A DNA stretch of 64,000 bases. Origin: Cinclus cinclus (taxonomy: Eukaryota > Chordata > Aves > Passeriformes > Cinclidae). Shown piece after piece: positions 10,961 through 22,550 of this stretch. Under the pieces are notes generated by a model. The model was given only the letters and a program-made list of their open reading frames with translations. It searched no databases and was not told the origin of the DNA. Each line of letters begins with the position of its first letter. The stretch's first letter is position 1. Location: assembly GCF_963662255.1 (NCBI RefSeq), contig NC_085047.1, positions 105,332,181 through 105,396,180 of the forward strand. The letters run 5' to 3'. Both the position numbers and the translations under genes were made by a program.

Positions 10961-12566
10961 ACTCAGAATATTACTATCATAAGAGGCAATATGCCTACAT
11001 GTGAAGCCAAGAACTTAATGATAGCCTAATTAAAACTTAACAATATCATCAAAAATGCTACAAAAATTTAGTTGTTCGGTTAAAAACATTCTGAGGCCGA
11101 TAGAGCAAATTCATAGAGAATAGCTGCATTACAAATAATACATCTAAAACTATTATACAAGAAAACTTACTAATGTTTACCCATTGCCTTTTTCGTTTTG
11201 ATCATTCTGCAAAAATCCCTGTGCATCTTCAGGCTGACAGCAACAGCTTTCCTGAGGCATAGAAGCAGGGAAGAGATCACCAATGACATTCCCAGTTCTT
11301 TGGTGCAAAGAACAACATGCTGGTGGCAAGAGTAATTTCTTCTCACTCTTAGATCTATTTTTATGTTTAGCAAGGTCTGCTTCTATTTCAGTGCCTCGCA
11401 GGTAAAATTTGAAAATTGTCCAGTAGCATTTTACAATCAGTACTAAGAGAAAAGTGCTCTTTGTTATGCTGCAGTGACAAGCCAGATTTTTCAGACCTCA
11501 TACAGATATGCTGTGTGTAGAGATTAAGGAAACACGCTGTGGAAACAAATTAGAAATAGCTGACGTGTAGGCAGGCTCAGAACATTGCTAGGACCTTGCA
11601 CTATCAGGTCAAGAAAAGACTTACGGCCCTCTTCTAGTAATAAAGGTTGTTAAAATAGCCAAAAAAAAAAAAAAAAAAAAGAGAAAAATATAGACAAAAT
11701 GTGAACACTTGTGTTTTTTCCTTTTTTTCTTATGAGTTTTGTTAGAAATGAAATCCTAGTGCCTTGATCTCATACAGCATGGTTATTATTATTATCTCTA
11801 AATAGATTAATACATTGCTTCTTAACTCCAGCAAACCCACAGTTTTTCTGTTGCTTAACCAAGAAGGTAAAATTGAAGGCTTCACTTCTAGGAGCAAATA
11901 TGTGATACTTAACTTTGGGTTTTCCCTCATCACTTCTCCATCCTGAACTTTATTCTTAGGTTGAAAGCTATCAATGGACTTGTCTCAGGAATGGCTTGAG
12001 AGAGTTCTGAGGGTGTTTTTGGAGGAGTTAGGATTTGCCCCTCAGACAAAATAGAAATACTTTATGATGAAAATTTAATTTTTGTAATTACATAAAAAAA
12101 TCTTGCCTGATTTCCTGCTAGGCCAATAACCCTTCTGTCTTGTGAGAAACATTTTAGATTTGCTTTTCTCATCTGCTCACAGAACAGGGCAAATACAGAA
12201 CAATGTTCCTGAGTCTGTTGTCAGGTCCTTCCACACCATCAGGGTCTTAGAAACAGGGGTGAACACTGTCGGCAGTATATTTGTCATTTTTCATCATACC
12301 CTTCTAAAGACTAACATCAAGGGCTTTGCCATCTTACTGCTAAACCTCATCAGACCCTTGTTACTGGTTGAAGAGTAGCATCCAACAGAGGACAACAGTG
12401 GACACCTGTAGGAGTTATGCTGACCTTAGCATTGGGGGACTTTTCACATTTCATAACAGTTTGTGGCAGTATGAAATGGAGTTCCTGGGAATAGAAATTT
12501 AATTTTGGAATTTGTTACATGGTGTTTTTTTTTCAAGAAAGCATACAGAAGACTAAAGTCAGTAGA
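10961..12566. other. Unassigned AT-rich sequence
   Basis: Apart from the candidate retrocopy at 11454-11680 (separate entry), I see no gene or repeat. The 60-80 codon open frames look like chance. Confidence 0.45.
11454..11680 (+). other. Candidate poly(A)-tailed retrocopy or SINE-like insertion
   Basis: A run of 20 A (11661-11680) is preceded 16 bases earlier by the polyadenylation hexamer AATAAA (11639-11644). Directly after the A-run is AGAGAAAA (11680-11687), and the same 8-mer occurs at 11446-11453, so a roughly 227-base segment sits between possible target-site duplications. That is the layout of a retroposed polyadenylated RNA. The body matches no mRNA or small RNA that I recognise and has no long open frame. 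The 8-mer is A-rich, so the duplication could be chance, and the A-run could be a plain homopolymer. Confidence 0.25.
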
Positions 12567-12762
12567 AAAAAAGAAAACAAACAGCACAACAAACTCCTCA
12601 AACAAACAAACACAAATCAGAAATAAAACCAAAAAACTCACCCTCAAACATCAAACAAAACCCCACCCCCAAAAGATTCCTGCGAGATCTCCATGCCAAG
12701 TTTCATTTCCTTCTCTAATAGGAAGAACCCCAACCCACCCACCCACCCACCCAACAAAACAT
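12567..12762. repeat. A/C-rich low-complexity leader and (CCCA)5
   Basis: AAAC/CAAA-type low-complexity sequence occupies about 12567-12665. Then comes a short unique part, then five perfect CCCA units at 12734-12753, a break ACAAAACAT, and the large CCAA array. The C-rich words grade towards the array but are not in its 4-base register. Confidence 0.75.
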
Positions 12763-13610
12763 CCAACCAACCAACCAACCAACCAACCAACCAACCAACT
12801 AACCAACCAACTAACCAACCAACCAACCAACCAACCAACCAACCAACCAACTAACCAACCAACCAACCAACCAACCAACTAACCAACCAACTAACTAACC
12901 AACCAACCAACCAACTAACCAACCAACCAACCAACCAACCAACCAACTAACTAACCAACCAACCAACCAACCAACCAACCAACTAACTAACCAACCAACC
13001 AACCAATCAACCAACTAACCAACCAACCAACCAACCAACCAACTAACCAACCAACTAACTAACCAACCAACCAACCAACTAACCAACCAACCAACCAACC
13101 AACCAACCAACCAACTAACTAACCAACCAACCAACCAACCAACCAACCAACCAACTAACTAACCAACCAACCAACCAATCAACCAACTAACCAACCAACC
13201 AACCAACCAACCAACCAACCAACTAACCAACCAACTAACTAACCAACCAACCAACCAACTAACCAACCAACCAACCAACCAACCAACCAACTAACCAACC
13301 AACCAACCAACCAACCAACCAACCAACTAACCAACCAACCAACCAACCAACCAACCAACTAACTAACCAACCAACCAACCAACCAACCAACCAGCTAACC
13401 AACCAACCAACCAACTAACCAACCAACCAACCAACTAACCAACCAACTAACCAACCAACCAACCAACCAACTAACCAACCAACCAACCAACCAACCAACC
13501 AACTAACCAACCAACCAACCAACCAACCAACCAACCAACTAACCAACCAACCAACCAACTAACCAACCAACCAACCAACCAACCAACCAACCAACCAACT
13601 AACCAACCAA
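12763..13610. repeat. 848-bp (CCAA)n/(CTAA)n tetranucleotide array
   Basis: This stretch is made of 212 consecutive 4-base units with no insertion or deletion that breaks the register. By my count 171 are CCAA, 38 CTAA, two TCAA (13007 and 13179) and one CCAG (13391). CTAA units are not random: the interval pattern 12, 4, 20, then about 32-36, 4, 32-36, 4 recurs from 12879, 13043 and (in part) 13223, giving a higher-order repeat of 164 and 180 bases. The two TCAA variants sit at the same place in two successive copies. On the minus strand it reads GGTT with GTTAG variants, a run of G pairs. The open frames through it (NQPT and VGWL repeats) are artefacts of the 4-base period. After 13610 the pattern breaks as CAAAACAACCAG. 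Confidence 0.98.
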
Positions 13611-16600
13611 CAAAACAACCAGAAACCATTCAGGAAAATAAAACGTACTAAAACGTATTTTCTAGTAAGAAAGGAAACACATGGATCATGGCAGTAATTG
13701 CTGTGCTAAGATGTTCAGCTTACTGGTAGGTACCATAAAAAATCCCCCAAATTCCTTAGCCCTCCTTTCAGCCAGGAGGAGTTCTAGCACTTTCCTATTG
13801 CTGTCAAAACCATAAATAACAATTGATGGTGTAGACATTTGGAGTTCTCTATTCAGGTTCTTCTTGAGTAAAAGTACATTTCATGCTGAATATTAAGAAG
13901 GTAATTTGAAGAACTAACCCAACATGGTTTGCTACATTCTTGAGAAAACTAACACTTCTGCTTCAAATAAGACTCTCCCCTTCAAAAATACCCACTATCA
14001 CAAAAAGTTATGTTCAGTATGTGAAATATTTATGTCACATAATACAAAATGGTATTAAACAAATAGTCTTAAAAAGACTATTGAAATCAGTGGTATCTTT
14101 GTAAACAGAACAAATCCACATGCAAAATTATAGAAGGATGGAAAAAAGCCACCTGTTCAGCCACCTTATTCATTCCTTGCTAGTGAAAAGCTGTTTCCTA
14201 AGGTGCACATCTAGTGCTTACAGTGTAGCTGCATTCTATTCCCATGGGAGATTATTCAGTGATTTCAGAGATCTTACTGTCAGGAAGATTATCAGTATGC
14301 TATTTAACCTCAATTTTCCTTATTCTAATTTAGTGTCATTACTCTCAGTTACCTCATCATAACATGTTTTGAGATGTAACGTGAACAAATAGATACTTAA
14401 CAACAAGATAAACATTCCATCAGCCTTGCACAGGAAGGATTATTTTTAGATTCTCTTTAAACTGAGAGGGTCTAGTCTGATGTCTCAGCTGAGGCAATAA
14501 AAATAGTACAAGAAAAAAATTGTTAATGTCAAACTATGCATTTTCATATATAGCTACCCTATAACAATTCAAGAAGTCTGATTTTGTAACTTTTCCTTTT
14601 TTGCAATTGGTAATCCCCATGTGACTATGCTTATAATAATTTTGCTAAGTCAGATTTTGCTGACAAATAAATTCTGTGGTACAATAATAGTTGTACAAAA
14701 AAAAAAGGAAACAAAACAACTAGCCTCAGGATGAGCAAAATAATGTGCAGGAAAAAAATGTCAGAATACTCCCTTAGAATAAAGAGCAGCACATTCTTGT
14801 TTTCTTTGTTGGTATTTTATTTTAGACTCTTGAGTTTAGAATGCTGAAAAGCCAAATCTTGATGATTGTTATAGCTCATGGAGTTTTTTCCAACAAAAAA
14901 GAGATTAAATCCACTGTGTTGTAGTATTACCAGAAGGACTCAATTAATGCTGTTGAAAAGTTTCCCTACTTAAAGAGCTCCTACCTGTGTAGTTTGGAGG
15001 GATAGCAGTTAATTGACAAAGCTGAGTGATGTATGCCACAAAGAGAGTGGTATGAACTGAACTTGCCCTAGATGTCATCATTATGAATGCTAAACAAGCA
15101 CTGGTCAGTTTTATAATGACTTAGAAATTTGAGTAAAATTCATAAGTTTTCCAGGCAAAGTCACACAGTGCAAGTTATTGAACTTCATTCCGCTCCCAAC
15201 CTCTCCCCAGAATATTAATTGGAGTACATTTGTTTCACTACCAATTGTATCTACGAAAACTTTTAAGATGAGGCTTCACACATTCCATTACAAATCAGAT
15301 GCTCAGCTACCTTTTTATCATGCTTTTCTTAAGGCATTCCTTATCCAGGCCCAAGGCACAAGTTCATCCTTCTGAATGGCTGTGCTAAATGTGTGTTCAC
15401 ATTCTTGCTCCCCAAATTCCAATTTTGTCAGTTTTTCTAACCACATCCCAGACATCAGAGGAGGAAAAAAACAAGACATTCCTGCCTTACAAGATTGGGC
15501 TTTGCTCCTGTCACAAGGATCCCTCAATTATTCAGCTATAAGAGCTCAGTGACATGAAACTGAGTAAATCCAAACAGGCAGTTTAAGGGTAGCAGCCCAG
15601 AACAAAGTCTTAGCAGATTTCTCTCTATATATGTTTAAAGGTATATATGAAATTTTCATTTATTGTTTATTTTGTTAACATAAAACCATTCTTAGAAGAA
15701 ATGTTTAAATTCCGTGCCGCTGGATACAAAGCTCTGCATTTTGGAGTCAATCTGGTTTTATTACTTACCCTACAACTTTTTAAAAATACATATACAGAGA
15801 CGTGCAATTTTCTTACACTAGGAAAACTCCACAATTACTGAAGGCACTTAACTTGAGTTACTTGGAAAAGCTCATCTTTGGCCAGGAATCAGTTTGAAAA
15901 CTTTCAGACCAGAAGGAAAACAATCAAGAAGGTTTCACTGTCAGAAAACTGGGTAGGATTATAAAATATATTTTACAAATATAATTATAGTATTTCCTGC
16001 TTGGTGATGGCTATAACAATGATTTGCTGAAAGATCACATCACAATTTTCTATAACCTTTCCATTCTCAACATTTGGACACTGCAAGGAAAGACAGTGTA
16101 ATTAAGGGGAAGAGAAAGAGTGTCACCCATTTATATCTTTACCTTTTACAATTCAATTTATCCAATAGATTTTAAAACCAATAGATGATAAACTGCTTAA
16201 AAATCACAGAGAGAACAGATGGCACAGCAGCATTGAAAAAGACAGTGTATACACACCGAATGAACTGGTGTTCTGCTCTAGTTAAAAAGCTGTCAACATT
16301 TATATTACAAATCTTGGATTTCAAGGGTTTGTAAATTGTCTCTTTTAGATAATATCTGCAAGCTACATGCCTAGGTACCATGTAAAATAACCCCGAAAAA
16401 CCAGCATGCTTATTACTTTCACATCCTTTACACTCATCTAATAATACTGTAAATGTTACCTGTGACTTAAATTGCTGAGAGAGTGCCTTTTGTTTCAGAG
16501 GGATTTGAATGGGCAGGTGAGTGCACCAGGGGCTGTGCTGGCTGGAGAGTGTGGCTGTCTCAAATCTCTTCCTTTCCACAGGAAGCTTTAAACATGACTG

Positions 16601-19600
16601 CTGAGACCTGCCCAAGCACTCAAACACTCTTTGCCTGGGATGCTACTGTCTTTTGGGGCATTTCCAGACCCTATGTGAAGTTATTCCCAGCAACAAAAGT
16701 GATCAAGATGCCAAACACAAAGAGAAAAACCATTTTAAGTAGCACTATGCCCAAAGTAGCATAATGTTTGGGTTAAATACTATTTTTGGGCTTAGAAATA
16801 TTGCAAGCTGTGCTGAAACAATTAGTTTTTTACACTAAGAGTCTGCAACAGTGGTTTGCATAGGGACAGGGGCAGCTAGGCATTGCATGAAAATCCTGCT
16901 TATACAAGGTGTCAGTTTTGGCCACAAAGAAGATTGTAATATCTTGCCTTGAGAAAAAGTAATGGCAGATCAGGAGGGATTTCAGGATTTGGCTCACCAA
17001 CCAAACAATTTAAAATTATATGCTGCTAAGCACTAAAATGCTTATAGGATTAGTATCCACATATTGTGCCCACCAGCTGTAGGTTTGAGTCTGTACCACG
17101 ATCTCTGTGGCTGGCAATAATCTTGTGTTGAACATAAAGCTAAAGTTTGGTCTTGATAAATGGGTCTACAGTGTTCAGTTTTGAAGTAGAAGTGAGAAAT
17201 CAGTAAATATTGTAGAAATAGATTCATTGAAGCTATTCTTTGAAGGGATGTTTTGGACTGTGAAAGAATAGATAGAAAAAGCAAAGAGTTAAATATATGT
17301 ACTAGAAGTAATAATGTGATTTTCAACTTGGATAACTGTGACCTCATTCTTTCAGGAGGAAACATCAGGAAATGAACAAACTATCCATCCAGTCAAATTG
17401 GAAATTACGTTTTTAGTGCCATTTGGAGGAAAAGAAGTACAGTGCAATCAATCTGAGTTGCACCCACTGAGACATCCATATGTCAAAGAGATTCTTTCAA
17501 TGGAGTTATGAGTCATTCCCCTAAAGTCCTAAATTAGGATTTTCACAGGTGTTTTAATCCAAATGCTCCTAGAATTCCATAACTACTACATGCCCCAGGC
17601 ACATTTGAAATTCCTCTCTTGGATGGAATATGTGTTACAAAAACTGTTCAGTTTCAGGACATTGTCAACAAAAATTTGAGATATTTAAGAAAAAGAAAAA
17701 ATATAGATAAAAAGCTAGAAAGGAGTGAGAGATTAATGTAAAACATAATTAATATGAATAGCTTTTTTAACACTGAGGTATTAAGTAGTGAGTGAATATA
17801 TTTGCTGGTATATCCAATTATATTTCACTATGCTGCCAGCTTTCAAGTAAGAGTGGGATCAATAACTAAAATTTTCTGACTTTAAGCTTTAAGCAAATAA
17901 CTAGATTCTGAAAGAGGAAAGTTAAGAGTAACAACTTCAAATATGGATAAGTGATGATAAATACCTATGGAGGAGAGGATATAACTACTAGGACTTTAAA
18001 TGAAGGTCTCATTGCCTTTTAGAAGAACATCAAATTCTGTCCCTCACAGAACCAGATGGAAGCTGAAAACTGGAAGTTGTGTCTGTCAATGAATGCAGCA
18101 GCAGTGTTCTTGTTTTCATTTCCCTTTGATATTCTGAAACAGCCACAGCTACTCCCTGCCTCAGAGCTGCATGTACCTGTCTCCCTGCTCCCAGTAAGAA
18201 CTCATTTCCTGAGGTCAGCTCTCACTCACCTTGATCAGATATTACAATCTTAACACAAGATTTGATCTCTTTACCACACAAACGTTGTACTCACTGTGCC
18301 CAGGCCATGCCCTCACCTGATCCACAAGCTCAAGTACAGCTGGGGCTGTGTGTCCTCCAGCTGTGTCCTTTGCTCCATGAATTTGGAGTCTGTGATGTAC
18401 TGGGTCCCACCCCCTGTTGGCTACTTGAGTAGTACCTTGAACTTGTATTTTGAAATTAGTGCATTTTGGTTTCTGAGGAAAAGCTAATTAAGATACAGAG
18501 TGTTGATCCTTTTAATAATTTTTAAGAAACCTGAGATTCAAATATCTCAATACAATGTTAAGATAAACACTATGTTTCCCAAGCTTTCTCTAGAGATTGT
18601 AGGGACTAAATCACACAGTTTCTTTGTATCAGAAAATACCTTTTGAAATACTCTTTGGAATTTGAAAACTTAATAATTGTCGGTTTTCTATAGAAACACA
18701 AATTAAAGATGGTTATCTGCAAAAGCAAAATATTATTAAGGAGTTTATTTTGTCCAAGCAGAAAAGAAGTTCTACAGTTTAGATTGAGCCTTCCATATAA
18801 TAAGATTTTCAGGAAGATCAAAACTGGAAATCTGTGATTACTGACTGTGACATAATCCAGGAATGTTCTCAAAGGCCAATGTTAAAATACTCTGGATAAA
18901 CTGGAATATGGTGACTTTTATTGAACAAATATTATAGAACACCTAGAACGCTGTTTTCTAAAGATTTTTTTTTAATTATAATTGTCTTCAAATATTTTGT
19001 CCAGCAGACACAATCCAGAAAATGAGCTACTTTCTCTGTCCTTGCTTAAAAAGTAAAAAAAACATACATGACAGACTGAAAGTTTCAGGTCCTGTACATC
19101 TGGCAGCATCTGAGAGTAAAAGAGATCTTATTTTGAGAAACTGCGAGGTCATCTGAGGTGTCACTGTGTGCAAACATGACCTGAACTCTGGACTGAAATT
19201 CTCTGTGCCACCATCTTCCCAACTTTTCTGAAAACTGTATGTCTGCAGATCAGTGTTTACTGCTGGTTTTCCCTGCTAATAGTGTGGGTCAGGTTCAGCT
19301 GTTAATGTGTTTCCTTCCAGGTATCTGAAAGCATGGGTATACCTAAATGAGGCTAATAAATGCATGTCTGCACTGCACCAAACAGTGCCATCCAGCTTTT
19401 CTAGGACTTTGCTGATTCCTGTGCCAAGATAATTAATAAAAAATAACAACAAATATTTGCTGAATTGGAGAGCAGTGCTTGACAAATATTATTAATAACT
19501 TCATTTCAGCCTAATATTTTTCTTCCAGTAGTCTTGAGTATTGACCTTTTATCAGGCCCTTTCCTGTGTTGTAATATTTTTATTGATCCTCATCTTCTCC

Positions 19601-22060
19601 ATCTTAATTAACAAGTTTCCTAATCTGAGATTTTATAAAATTCTACTGTTGTTTAAATAATGAGATTCACCGCATACACAAAACAACAGTTATACAAATA
19701 AAGATATTAAATCTAGGTGCTAACATCTCTTTCTTTTTCCTTTTATTTCTTTAATTTCCTCACTCCACTAGCACTGGCTGGCATGGAAAATGCTTCTGGA
19801 CATCACATGCCTTGCACAGATGCTCAGCCCTTCATTCAGGTCAGGGCTGCATTCGGCCCTGAACAGAGCTGTATATTACAGATGTCAGAATAATGAGTCT
19901 GAAAGAACCAAGATCACTTCACTGTCTTTTTAAACCATAAATATTCCTGAGACTGCAATTTCATGCACCAATTGTTTCAGATTTATGAAATGAAGATTAC
20001 CTGGTCCTTTTCCTCACTCAAGAGGACTATAGTCTTTGAGTTTCCTACTACCTCTTTTGTGATAATTTCTGTTTCTATATTATTATTCCTTCTTTCTAAT
20101 CCTAGATTCAACAGTCATTTTCTTTCCTGAAATTTTCTTCAATAACAAAGGAGAGGCTATTGAATCTGAGCCATATTCTCATTTTTTAGTGATCTTTTAG
20201 CTCTACTTTACACCTTATGCTGTAGAGAGCATACTTTTACTGTTTTCTTAACTTGCTGGTCAATAACATCTTTGACATTTTTTGTTTTACTCTTCTTCCT
20301 GGTTGCTAATTATTTTATGAACAATTAATGTACTGTTGATCCATAGAGTACAGGCATTTTTGGACAGTTGCACAGTCCACATATTCTTTCTCACGATCTC
20401 CCGCATTGTTTAAACATTGCCTTTTATCACTAAGTACATAAAATTAACTTAGGTGTTTGTGAAGTTTTTTTGATTTAAAATTGTCAAGTTTTATGTCACC
20501 CAATTACCCTCTTTTAAACCTGTAGAGCAAATTGATTTTCTACTAATATTCTTGTTTAATTTTTCAGTTTTAATGGTAAAATCTTCTTATTTTGGTTCAA
20601 ATATAGGTCCGTCTTGGATTGTAGAAAACATGAAAACCCATTACCCCTTAACCACTGGTTTCTGACAGGGTATTTTTACCTCTAACCTAGGAAAGCATGC
20701 CTGTGACAAGACTCTGAGGACTAGCTGTGAAGAAAAATAAATAATACAGCTATCTCAGGCATTCTCTGAAAACTATATTGAATTACATATGCTAAGTTTC
20801 ACCATAAGTATTTTTACCTGTCTGTTCCCCAGCAGAGACTGAGGAATTCAGTGGTTATTGTGTGTTCTGAGTTTTTCCAAATATTTCAGTGAGAGAGAAA
20901 AAAGATTCCTTCCCATAAAAAAGAAAAATCTGTGCTTAGGACTGCCCAGAAGAGGTGAATATAGCATACCTCCCTTTTCCTCCCCCTTTACTTAGTTTGT
21001 AATCACCTGTTTCATGAAGCAGACATGAGTCGCATGTAGTATCTCACTATGGTGAATGGTTTGATATTTTGTGAACCGTTTTGCTGCCCAAGGATTACTA
21101 CTGTAAATACACATTTCTTCAAACAAATGAGGCATTTTATAGGAATCCCATGTTGCATCAGCTATCAGTTCTGTAGCTGCAGACATTTAAATGAAATTGT
21201 CAAAGAACTCAGTTCTGGTCCTCCTAGAATGAACATCTTTTTCTCTTTAGTCTCTGTTATTCTGAGAGCTGGAGCACATGCAAAGATGAAAGGAAATCCT
21301 GGTGCTGTTGTTGGCTGTCCAAGCCAACCAACCGCAGATCTTAACAATGGAGAATGGAATAAGATTACTTACTGCTACTCAGACATATTGCATAAGCTTG
21401 TTGAATGTTTACATCATTGTCTGTGCAGCATATTCATGTCCACTTTATCCGAAGCGCTGACAAGATAGGTAGATCCCAAGGGTGGCTCATGAGAACGGCA
21501 GCCAATGCATTCTTATGTCCAATTTTATAAGCCAATTGAACATGGAAATGGGATCATTTTAGAGTATGGATGTTTTAATTGCTACAGTTATTAATAAAGA
21601 TATTGCATAGCTTAAGATTCAGGATCTATTTTGCATATATTTATCTTGTTTCAATGAAAAATCAAAGACAACTATACTATCTACTTCATGTGTCAGCTGT
21701 ATTTTCATGCCTTTTAAAAAAATGCTTTCCATAAATGTATGTTTTGGACTGTAGGAGGATAAACAAAATGTGTAAAATTATACTAGCAACACAAAGCACT
21801 GATCAAGTCAAACTTCTCTGAGCATTTTAAAATGCATCATTCTCACATGGCAATATTTTTAAGCATCTTCTGTTACTCAGATTAAGAAAATCAGAAAGTT
21901 ATTGAATAATTCAGGTTAGAAGAGCCTAAGGTAGGAAGGACATCTATAAAGCAAGATAAGCATACTTTTAGTTTAAATGTTTAGGCATAGATATTTGAGA
22001 ATGAAATCTTGTTTAAAAACCCTGTTAAAATAGCGGAACACTATTCTTGGTTTAGTCTCA
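13611..22060. other. Long AT-rich single-copy interval, no gene seen
   Basis: I found no recognisable exon, RNA gene or young repeat in these 8.4 kb. The longest open frame is 151 codons on the minus strand (16172-16627), which is within chance for six frames of 64 kb at this base composition; its peptide has no domain I know. A 139-codon plus-strand frame at 21049-21468 is likewise unsupported. A run of 10 A at 14697-14706 and scattered AT-rich words are the only simple sequence. Confidence 0.45.
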
Positions 22061-22071
22061 AATTGCTTTAT

Positions 22072-22550
22072 TCATAAGAGTCGAGTCTCAAATTTTCCTA
22101 AAACTATAATGGAACATCTTCTATCAGATTTTCTTCCAGAATAAATATCTGAATCTTCTCCCCTAGGTAAAATTGTTGCATCCAATAAATACATAGTAAT
22201 ACACACAGTAATACAGGAATACTCTTGTGTATTGTGCAGAATGCAGGAGATGTGTTTCTGTTTAAAATGGGATAGCAAATCCCATTAGACCTCTCAGCTT
22301 GGTTTGTTTAAGATTGATTTCCTGCACTGAAATACATTTTATACTTGCTTGGAAATGGTCTCCTCCTCTTTGGTGGTCTGTAGGAGGTGTCAGTGTAGCA
22401 AACTGAAGGATCATCCTGCAGGTATTTTTCTGTGAATGTATCTCTACCTACAGGCATAGCTTCTTGACATAATGCTTCTGCAACTCTAAACATCCATATT
22501 TCAGTCAAATCTGGTTGACAATCAGTTTCTGGAGTTAAAAGAGTGCTCAT
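22072..22550 (-). other. Weak coding-like patch, minus strand (unrecognised)
   Basis: Two open frames follow each other on the minus strand: 80 codons (22550 to 22308) and 68 codons (22278 to 22072), in different frames. The first has a protein-like mix, ending in a basic stretch RPPKRRRPFPSKYK before its stop. A good acceptor-like site, TTTTACCTAG (AG at 22164-22163), would open a short last exon reading GEDSDIYSGRKSDRRCS to the stop at 22074-22072. An AATAAA overlaps that stop (22072-22067), which is odd for a real 3' end. I recognise no protein family and no matching upstream exon. It may be a terminal exon, a decayed gene or chance. Confidence 0.15.

Noticed and set aside
12505..12882. 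Open frames on both strands across the array encoding NQPT or VGWL repeats
   Set aside because: They follow directly from a 4-base repeat read in threes; the frames end wherever CTAA puts TAA in phase. There is no coding signal outside the repeat.
16172..16627. 151-codon minus-strand frame, the longest after those in repeats
   Set aside because: About the longest length expected by chance in six frames of 64 kb at this composition; no domain, splice sites or promoter seen.
21049..21468. 139-codon plus-strand frame
   Set aside because: Cys- and His-rich by look, but no spacing fits a zinc finger, there is no homology I recognise, and the length is within chance.
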